Assembly: GCA_031553975.1 (NCBI GenBank)
Contig: JAVBKP010000147.1
Span: forward strand, 1 to 10,433
Reading direction: 5' to 3'
Source of the DNA: JAVBKP01 sp031553975
Lineage (GTDB): Bacteria > Bacillota > Clostridia > Peptostreptococcales > Anaerovoracaceae
DNA length: 10,433 nucleotides
Program-made: the position numbers and the translations under genes
Notes under the pieces: model-generated
The model's input: only the letters and a program-made list of their open reading frames with translations
What the model was told of the DNA's origin: nothing
Databases searched by the model: none
Shown here: positions 5,552 to 10,433 of the stretch, one piece after another
Position numbering within the stretch: position 1 is the first letter of the stretch
Layout: each line of letters starts with the position of its first letter

Positions 5552-6300
5552 GGTGTATACCCCCTTTCTGTGGCATGCCCTTTTTCCATTTCTATTACGT
5601 ATTTGTCTACCAATTCGCAAGTGGCGACATGATAAACTTGTCCCGTTTTTGTAAAGCAATACACCACATTGTACATTGGCGTAGATCTTGCTTCGCAGAG
5701 TTTGCATGGGCTATATCTGTTTTTCACTTGGGAACTCAACAGTAGTTCTATAGGCGAATTTGTAATATATGTGCAGGATTCTTTGTGATACCTCTCTCCC
5801 GCTCTTGGAAACACAAATACATTTTCTGACTCCTCTTCCTTCTCCATCTCGTCCCAAGGCATTGGATCTATAGTTGGTGCCGTTCCTACCCAACAGCGAA
5901 ATAATATTTGTTGCTCTAACACCCTTTCGCCAATAAAATCCAAGGGGAGTCTTTTGGTAGGAGTGTATTTTGCCTGTAAGAAAATCACATTGTCTGTAAC
6001 TATTTTAGTGTCTACTTGGTCCGCAAAAAAACTCCTATTGTTAATATCATTTACCTTTGCGGCTAGATGGGTTTTGGCAACATAGGGACCTATAAAGTGC
6101 GCTTCTGCGCTTGCCCCTTGGGCCTCTAAAAGCAAATGGTGATTTATCTCCTCCCCCATGGCTATATACCGCATGATAAGGGCCATGGAGAGTATACCTA
6201 TGATGAATACAGGTAAGAATATGGCCGCCTCGACGATTAACGAACCTCGGCATCTATTTTTACCTTTTAGTATGTTTGGGCAGAATTTGTGTGCACCCAT
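5533..6300 (-). CDS. TadE-like pseudopilin with two C-terminal Ada-like Cys/His modules
   Basis: A 255-residue minor pilin-like protein. After a short basic head comes the TadE signature RGSLIVEAAIFLPVF (18-32), with a membrane helix at about 24-45 and the rest outside the cell. The C-terminal third carries two tandem modules. Module 1 (162-202) is FPRAGERYHKESC...YSPCKLC, with His172, Cys176, Cys199 and Cys202. Module 2 (213-254) is KTGQVYHVATC...GYTPCMKC, with His224, Cys228, Cys251 and Cys254. This YHxxxC...Y-x-PCxxC pattern resembles the Ada-type metal-binding module often fused to secreted nucleases; zinc binding is inferred. The start ATG has AAAGGA 9 bases upstream and overlaps the end of the DUF5702 gene by 34 bases. 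The next gene (FHA) starts inside its last codons. Confidence 0.85.
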   Translation of the reverse strand: MGAHKFCPNILKGKNRCRGSLIVEAAIFLPVFIIGILSMALIMRYIAMGEEINHHLLLEAQGASAEAHFIGPYVAKTHLAAKVNDINNRSFFADQVDTKIVTDNVIFLQAKYTPTKRLPLDFIGERVLEQQILFRCWVGTAPTIDPMPWDEMEKEEESENVFVFPRAGERYHKESCTYITNSPIELLLSSQVKNRYSPCKLCEARSTPMYNVVYCFTKTGQVYHVATCELVDKYVIEMEKGHATERGYTPCMKCY

Positions 6301-7670
6301 GACGCATAATCCTTTCTTGCTATGCTTGCAAAGTTTTTTCTGTCTGCCTTAGCCGTTATTTCAAAGCCTATGTAATAATCCCTTATGTCAAACGTACTAT
6401 TAAATCTGCCTTTCATATTTATCTGAATAATATCCATCATCCGCAGCAATTTCACTTCTCTATCGGCCGCATAGAGAAATATTCTAAGGTATTCTCTATA
6501 ATCTAGCCCTTCCTCGTTGGCAGCCGATCTGCCGTCTAGGTTGCCTGCCAATAGGTTTTCTATGGAAATTTGCCATGAGATTTTTGTTTTCAAAAGTGGT
6601 ACAGAATTTCCTCCCTCGATGGTTTTAAGATCTTGGGCCGATTCAGCACCTGCCCAAGCAGTTGCCAAGACCAATTGTGTTATTGCTACAGCAGGTCCTG
6701 GTGTCAGAGAACTAGCTAAGGTAAATAGTTCTTGACGCATAATATTGTCTTTATAGATATATGCTAGGTTTAAGGCCGTCCTCATGACCATGAACTCTGC
6801 TTTAAAGCCTTTATAATTTGCCTCGTCGCTGAGATTGCCAAACAAAATATACTCCGCTTCATTTCTAAAGAAAGACTGGTCGTCGTTGCTTAGGTGATAA
6901 TTACAATACTTTAATATGTATTCATTGATGGCTATGGAGCTAGGCTTTGGTACATCTAGGTTTATGGCGGTTTCGCGTATGCCCGCCAGCCTAGACGGTA
7001 AGGCATTTATGATTTTCTCGTTCTTTAAGATTTTTGTGCTATGCGCCTCATCATCAATCGCTTCTTTTGCTTTGTTCTCTGACGCTTTTTTTATTTGTTC
7101 AATATCAATGGAAGGTTTATTTGTGGGCTTGGTTTGCTCTGCATCTTCCTGATTTTTTTCCCACTCCTTAGCCGCTATCTCTGCTCTTTTGGCTTCATCT
7201 TCTTTGGTTGCGACCAACTGCTTTGCATCTGCCACTTGACTAATTCTTTTAGCAGTATCCTCAATGATTTTATATTGCACAGCCTTGCTGATTTGCTCCT
7301 CAAAATTATCTAAGTCTATCAATGCAAATGATTTCAGGTCGATTTCAATCTGCTCTAACCTTAGTTTTACAATATCTAAAACCTTTTCACTGCTATGTCC
7401 TAATGTGGTCTTTACATATTTTTCGGCTTTGGATTCCACTGTTTTTTCATCAGTTGCTATAGCAAAGATACCGTATTGGTCGTAAAGATACGTATCGTAT
7501 TCTGATAAAACTGACCGAGATGCCAGCTCCACGGTTCTTGAACGTGTAGTTTTTGCGGCATACTCGCATATGATTTCCGTGGTGACAGCAACAACAATAA
7601 TAAGGCTCATGAACATGAAACAAAGGAACACACTGCCCGCGCCTTTTGTATTTTGTATACATTTAATCAA
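6267..7670 (-). CDS. DUF5702 protein, TadG-like component of the Tad pilus
   Basis: A 467-residue protein, one helix near the N-terminus and a large domain outside the cell. KGAGSVFLCFMFMSLIIVV (9-27) is the membrane anchor. SVLSEYDTYLYDQYGIFAIA (53-72) is the hallmark of DUF5702, a family found in Firmicute Tad operons. Residues about 138-208 are Ala/Glu/Lys-rich and likely a long helix or coiled coil. The C-terminus contains a conserved-looking DYREYLRIFLY. The role is probably a minor pilin or anchor, as for TadG; no enzymatic motif is visible. I prefer TTG at 7670, which has AAAGGAG 9 bases upstream and overlaps the tadE stop by 8 bases. The ATG at 7706 has GAGG directly against it, too close to work, and would add twelve polar residues (MKQSILGKESWY). 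Confidence 0.82.
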   Translation of the reverse strand: MIKCIQNTKGAGSVFLCFMFMSLIIVVAVTTEIICEYAAKTTRSRTVELASRSVLSEYDTYLYDQYGIFAIATDEKTVESKAEKYVKTTLGHSSEKVLDIVKLRLEQIEIDLKSFALIDLDNFEEQISKAVQYKIIEDTAKRISQVADAKQLVATKEDEAKRAEIAAKEWEKNQEDAEQTKPTNKPSIDIEQIKKASENKAKEAIDDEAHSTKILKNEKIINALPSRLAGIRETAINLDVPKPSSIAINEYILKYCNYHLSNDDQSFFRNEAEYILFGNLSDEANYKGFKAEFMVMRTALNLAYIYKDNIMRQELFTLASSLTPGPAVAITQLVLATAWAGAESAQDLKTIEGGNSVPLLKTKISWQISIENLLAGNLDGRSAANEEGLDYREYLRIFLYAADREVKLLRMMDIIQINMKGRFNSTFDIRDYYIGFEITAKADRKNFASIARKDYASWVHTNSAQTY

Positions 7671-7881
7671 ATACCAGCTCTCCTTTCCTAATATACTCTG
7701 TTTCATCCTCTACCGCCCACTTTGTCACCGCATTGTCCTCAATATTCTTCTCAGATTCTTGGTACAAGCTTATGGTCATTTGTAGCAATGCCATAGCTGC
7801 TAAAAACAATATGGGAAATATGATAGCTGCCTCCACCATAGCCGTTCCCTTGCTATTTAATATCTTTTTTGCTTTTGCCAT
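7663..7881 (-). CDS. tadE: TadE-type pseudopilin, short
   Basis: A 72-residue minor pilin-like protein. NSKGTAMVEAAIIFPILFLAAMALLQM gives the TadE signature: Gly then a Glu five residues on, leading straight into one hydrophobic helix (about residues 15-36). A short acidic tail follows, ending RKGELVFD. The ATG at 7881 is one base after the stop of the Flp pilin (TAG-G-ATG), so reinitiation or coupling is expected; the ribosome site is weak. Longer in-frame starts would add residues read out of the pilin gene and are less likely. It follows the pilin and precedes the DUF5702 gene, which it overlaps by 8 bases. The length is short for TadE proteins (often 120-200 residues), so it has almost no domain outside the membrane. 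Confidence 0.85.
   Translation of the reverse strand: MAKAKKILNSKGTAMVEAAIIFPILFLAAMALLQMTISLYQESEKNIEDNAVTKWAVEDETEYIRKGELVFD
7680..7686 (-). promoter_or_regulatory. Ribosome-binding site that favours the TTG start of the DUF5702 gene
   Basis: AAAGGAG on the minus strand inside the end of tadE, 9 bases before TTG at 7670. It makes the TTG start more plausible than the ATG at 7706. Confidence 0.7.
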
Positions 7882-7882
7882 C

Positions 7883-8044
7883 CTAGAATCCCGCCGACGA
7901 AAGCCCATCAAATGTAGCTGTAACAAATGCGGTTATTCTACTTTTGAATATGATGCCAAGGCCCACCGCCAATGCGACTAAAATCGCCACTTGCACCATT
8001 TCCATGCCACCATTGCTAGCTAAAATTTTCTTCATCTTTTTCAT
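7883..8044 (-). CDS. flp: Flp-type (type IVb) pilin, 53 residues
   Basis: The likely major pilin of the Tad pilus. The basic leader MKKMKKILASNGG is followed by MEMVQVAILVALAVGLGIIF and then KSRITAFVTATFDGL, close in layout to Flp1-like Firmicute pilins (leader, Gly, hydrophobic helix, Phe-Lys, amphipathic end). Cleavage by a TadV-type prepilin peptidase would fall after Gly13; the peptidase gene is not in the window. With that cut, position +5, normally Glu, is Gln18, and a Glu sits at +2 instead. The ATG at 8044 has GGGGGTG five bases upstream, one of the strongest sites here, fitting a protein needed in quantity. It starts 18 bases after the tadC stop, with no room for a separate promoter. 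Confidence 0.9.
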   Translation of the reverse strand: MKKMKKILASNGGMEMVQVAILVALAVGLGIIFKSRITAFVTATFDGLSSAGF

Positions 8045-8062
8045 ATGATCACCCCCTTTCCA

Positions 8063-9424
8063 TTACATATCTACCATCGCCGGCATAATAGTCACTACGA
8101 TTAATACACAAAGTAACACCATCAATGGCACTACTAATTTTGTGTCGGCCAAACGACCCAATTCTTCCACCTGCTTTTTCCTGGTTTGCCATAACAATTC
8201 TCCTTCTATTTCCAATTTTTCTGCTAATGTGCTGCCTTTATTAATGTTTTCTCTTATAATTGCCACAAGCCTCATAAGTCCTTTTGTGCCTAGTCTCTCT
8301 GATAGTTTTACCAGTTCCTCTATCAATGATGTGTTGGTGTTCTTCATCTTTTGGTTTATGATGGACAGTTCTTCAAAAATCTCTTTCTTGTCACTGGGGT
8401 TTTTGTTTCGCTCATAATCTTCTGCCATTTTGACAAGAGCTGTATTTACTACTACGCCTGCGTTAAGTAACAAGACAAGTTTGTCCACAAATTCGGGTAA
8501 TTCCTTAACTATCTGCTCCTTTCTTTGTTTTATTTCTTTGTCTATTTTTCCATATTTGTCAAAATAAACAATTATTAAAATTAGCAACCCAACGAAAAGA
8601 ATCTCTGCTGTATAACTAGGGGTATACCCTCGCCATTCCAACTTTGTTCCACGACCATAGTTCTTATACAAGTCCACAGCCTCGCCACCCTGGCTCTGGC
8701 TGAGCTGAGATTTTATATCTGTTAGCCGCGTGGCTAAAGCCTTCATAATATCTGCCTCTTGGCTTGATTCCACCACTGTGACCTTTATTTCACGCTCTAG
8801 TCGTTTGCCATCTATCTCTAGATTGGCTGTTAAAGTGACGGCTTGGGACGGCTGCACCCCTAAATTCGGAGAACTTTGGGGACCCAACAATAAACCAATG
8901 GGTACTACCTTGCCAGAATCATCAACAAAGTCCGGTGCATCTGATGCCCAACGTATTTTTACGCCTGTCTCTTTATCAAAAGTGGCTAAATTTAAGTCTT
9001 TTGTCACGTTGCTTAAGTCATTGTTCTGGTTTTTTATTTTATACTCCAACTGGTTAGCACAGTCATTTAAACGTTTTTCTTTCTCATCCTCTGTAAGCAA
9101 CGTAGGTTTTATTAAGATGTCAAAATTTTCACTAACCTTAGATTTCCCATAGGTTGCCTCTACTTTAACCGATTTTGCCATAGGGGATTTCCCATATTCT
9201 GGGCGAGTTATATTGAATATTTCTGACTTGTCAATTCCGCTGTTGATTATGCCAATTATGGCGAATGCTACTATACCCAGTAATATTTGTTTGTACCGTT
9301 TTAGTACTTTCTCTTGGTGACCTGTAACATGTTTTGATACATCTGTATCGCCGTAAATCTGCCTATATTTTGTTTGGAGTTCTGTACTATTTGGCAATAT
9401 GGCTTTTATGATTTTTCCCTTCAT
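8063..9424 (-). CDS. tadC: TadC-like pilus platform protein with an Ig-like domain inserted outside the membrane
   Basis: A 453-residue inner-membrane platform protein of the T2SF (GspF) superfamily. Helix 1 is at about 47-62 (ILLGIVAFAIIGIINSG). Residues about 65-270 form a large region outside the membrane, then helix 2 at 272-287 (AEILFVGLLILIIVYF). The T2SF core runs about 305-430 (LPEFVDKLVLLLNAGV...LSERLGTKGLMRLVAII...GRLADTKLVVPLMV), with a last helix to the C-terminus. TadC proteins are commonly about 300 residues, so the roughly 200-residue loop is extra. Within it, IRWASDAPDFVDDSGKVV...AVTLTANLEIDGKRLEREIKVTVVE (157-219) has the shape of an atrophied bacterial Ig domain. The ATG at 9424 has AGGGGGTG just upstream, beginning in the tadB stop eight bases away. 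An earlier TTG-type start inside tadB is less likely. Confidence 0.88.
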   Translation of the reverse strand: MKGKIIKAILPNSTELQTKYRQIYGDTDVSKHVTGHQEKVLKRYKQILLGIVAFAIIGIINSGIDKSEIFNITRPEYGKSPMAKSVKVEATYGKSKVSENFDILIKPTLLTEDEKEKRLNDCANQLEYKIKNQNNDLSNVTKDLNLATFDKETGVKIRWASDAPDFVDDSGKVVPIGLLLGPQSSPNLGVQPSQAVTLTANLEIDGKRLEREIKVTVVESSQEADIMKALATRLTDIKSQLSQSQGGEAVDLYKNYGRGTKLEWRGYTPSYTAEILFVGLLILIIVYFDKYGKIDKEIKQRKEQIVKELPEFVDKLVLLLNAGVVVNTALVKMAEDYERNKNPSDKKEIFEELSIINQKMKNTNTSLIEELVKLSERLGTKGLMRLVAIIRENINKGSTLAEKLEIEGELLWQTRKKQVEELGRLADTKLVVPLMVLLCVLIVVTIMPAMVDM

Positions 9425-9432
9425 CACACCCC

Positions 9433-10179
9433 CTACAAAGAAATATTTGTTATTTTTTGACAAGTTTTATATGCCCAAGCAATGGCAAGAAGTGAGCCTG
9501 TCATTACTAACCGACCAGTCGACGTACTATACATAACATCAATATATTCTGCCGATACGATTTGCATAAACCCTATTACAATCACAGGCATTATGACCAA
9601 AATATTTGCCTCCAACTTTTTTTGAGACGTGATGGCCTTGATCTCTTTATCTATGGTTATCTTGTCAATGATCATTCGGGATGTTTTTGCTAAGACCTGT
9701 TCAACATCTGCGCCTGCCGTCTTACACGTTATGTAGATATCCACAAAATTTCGAATATCTGGTATATTGGTTCGGCTTGCAAAATCCAGCAACACTTGAT
9801 TTTCTGGTTCGTTCATATAGAATATTCTTTTACTAATATGTACTAGCTCCTTTGTGATCAGTCCTTCTTCTCCATATAACATTTTCATGGTAACTGCGCT
9901 CTCTTGGATGGCTTGGGGCAATTGCCTCCCTGCTGCTATGGCGGCAGAGATAGAGTAGATGGCATCTTTAAACTGTAGGGTGAGCATGCGTTTTCTTCTT
10001 CTGACCAAGTGGTCTGCATATATCCTTAAGCTATAGTAGGACAACCCAATGCTAAAAAAAGAGAGCAACCAGCTTTTGTAAAAAATATAGGTCATGGTGA
10101 ATACCATGGCACTGCAAACGCATAGGCATTTGATTTTTTCTTCCCTGCAAAGGCTATATTGATCATATGATGAGGGCAT
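9433..10179 (-). CDS. tadB: TadB-like pilus platform protein (T2SF domain)
   Basis: A 248-residue inner-membrane protein expected to pair with TadC and couple to the TadA ATPase. Two hydrophobic stretches lie near the N-terminus (about 18-50: CLCVCSAMVFTMTYIFY, LLSFFSIGLSYYSL), then a basic RRRKRM. The T2SF core is at about 66-185: LQFKDAIYSISAAIAAGRQL (paired helix motif with A-G at the turn) and TNIPDIRNFVDIYITCKTAGADV. Two helices close the protein (ILVIMPVIVIGFMQIV and LVMTGSLLAIAWAY). The ATG at 10179 is preferred over the ATG two codons earlier: GGAGG lies 8 bases from the former but only 2 from the latter. The start overlaps the tadA end by 17 bases, and the stop is 8 bases before tadC. 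Confidence 0.92.
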   Translation of the reverse strand: MPSSYDQYSLCREEKIKCLCVCSAMVFTMTYIFYKSWLLSFFSIGLSYYSLRIYADHLVRRRKRMLTLQFKDAIYSISAAIAAGRQLPQAIQESAVTMKMLYGEEGLITKELVHISKRIFYMNEPENQVLLDFASRTNIPDIRNFVDIYITCKTAGADVEQVLAKTSRMIIDKITIDKEIKAITSQKKLEANILVIMPVIVIGFMQIVSAEYIDVMYSTSTGRLVMTGSLLAIAWAYKTCQKITNISL

Positions 10180-10433
10180 ATCCATCCCCTCCTCTTAATT
10201 GAAGTTTTTCGGTGTTCTTCAACTTATTACCAGTGGCTGTGAGCATTCCCTTGCCTGCGGCATTTACTTTATACTTGTACAGTGGGTTTAATAGAACTTG
10301 CGCGTTCTGATAACCTTCTACCTCCACGATTTCTAATACCCTTCTGCTTTTATCTTTTAGCCTGCCCAGCTGGATTATTATATCCACCGCTTCGCATATC
10401 TGGGACCTTATGGCGTCTATGGGAAAATTGGCG
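10163..10433 (-). CDS. tadA: TadA/CpaF-type pilus assembly ATPase, C-terminal end only
   Basis: Only the last 90 residues lie in the window; the 5' part continues beyond base 10433. The frame reads ANFPIDAIRSQICEAVDIII, then QLGRLKDKSRRVLEIVEVEG, then YQNAQVLLNPLYKYK. This matches the end of the CpaF/TadA secretion ATPase: the AIRxQIxxAVDxIxQLxRLxDxSRRVxxIxEVxG block after the Walker and His boxes. These ATPases are cytoplasmic hexamers that power pilus assembly. An internal GTG at 10387 is not a real start, since the family block continues upstream of it. The stop at 10163 lies inside the next gene, tadB, a typical tadA-tadB overlap. Confidence 0.93.
   Translation of the reverse strand, partial: ANFPIDAIRSQICEAVDIIIQLGRLKDKSRRVLEIVEVEGYQNAQVLLNPLYKYKVNAAGKGMLTATGNKLKNTEKLQLRGGDGYALII

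Noticed and set aside
5552..5707. 52-residue N-terminal extension of the FHA protein
   Set aside because: It is the out-of-frame shadow of the upstream pseudopilin gene; the real start has AAGGGGG 8 bases upstream and begins the FHA fold.
1..10433. CRISPR arrays, tRNA or rRNA genes, intact transposases
   Set aside because: No spaced direct repeats, cloverleaf-type sequences, rRNA motifs or transposase motifs were seen on either strand.

Overview
The window looks like low-GC Firmicute DNA, most likely from an anaerobic Clostridia-type bacterium. Reasons: AT-rich sequence, strong AGGAGG/GGGGGTG ribosome-binding sites, consensus TTGAAA/TATAAT promoters, a Clostridia-style Tad pilus operon with DUF5702, FHA and Ser/Thr-kinase genes, and group II intron debris. 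Nearly all genes are on the minus strand. The species cannot be fixed from sequence alone.

Region 1 (1-1654) is a polyamine operon, speD-speE, reading leftwards from a clear promoter at 1626-1654. speE runs off the left edge. Region 2 (1692-2090) holds a plus-strand gene for a 53-residue zinc-ribbon protein, with its own consensus promoter, a leader able to form a long hairpin, and an intrinsic terminator. A second terminator next to it stops minus-strand transcription from the other side.

Region 3 (2145-3782) is an accessory segment. It has a two-gene minus-strand cassette of an unrecognised secreted/hydrophobic protein and a 72-residue two-helix membrane protein. The cassette has a consensus promoter and a leader of about 300 nt. 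Upstream of that promoter lie a decayed 3' end of a group II intron and a nested REP/BIME-like inverted repeat with four copies of GGGGACGGTTCTA.

Region 4 (3783-10433) is the downstream part of a Tad/Flp type IVb pilus operon, in transcription order: tadA ATPase (3' end only), tadB, tadC, a short Flp pilin gene, tadE, a DUF5702 TadG-like gene, a second TadE-type pseudopilin carrying two Cys/His modules, an FHA protein, and a kinase-like protein. Most junctions overlap or are a few bases apart, so one transcript and coupled translation are likely. TadA powers assembly, TadB/TadC form the membrane platform, Flp is the major pilin and the TadE-like proteins are minor pseudopilins. The FHA and kinase-like proteins look like a phospho-signalling add-on.

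Most unusual points: the kinase-like protein starts at strand beta3, so it has no glycine loop and has Arg where the ATP-binding Lys should be; the Flp pilin has Gln at the position normally held by Glu+5; TadC carries an apparent Ig-like domain outside the membrane; and a pseudopilin carries two Ada-like Cys3-His modules.
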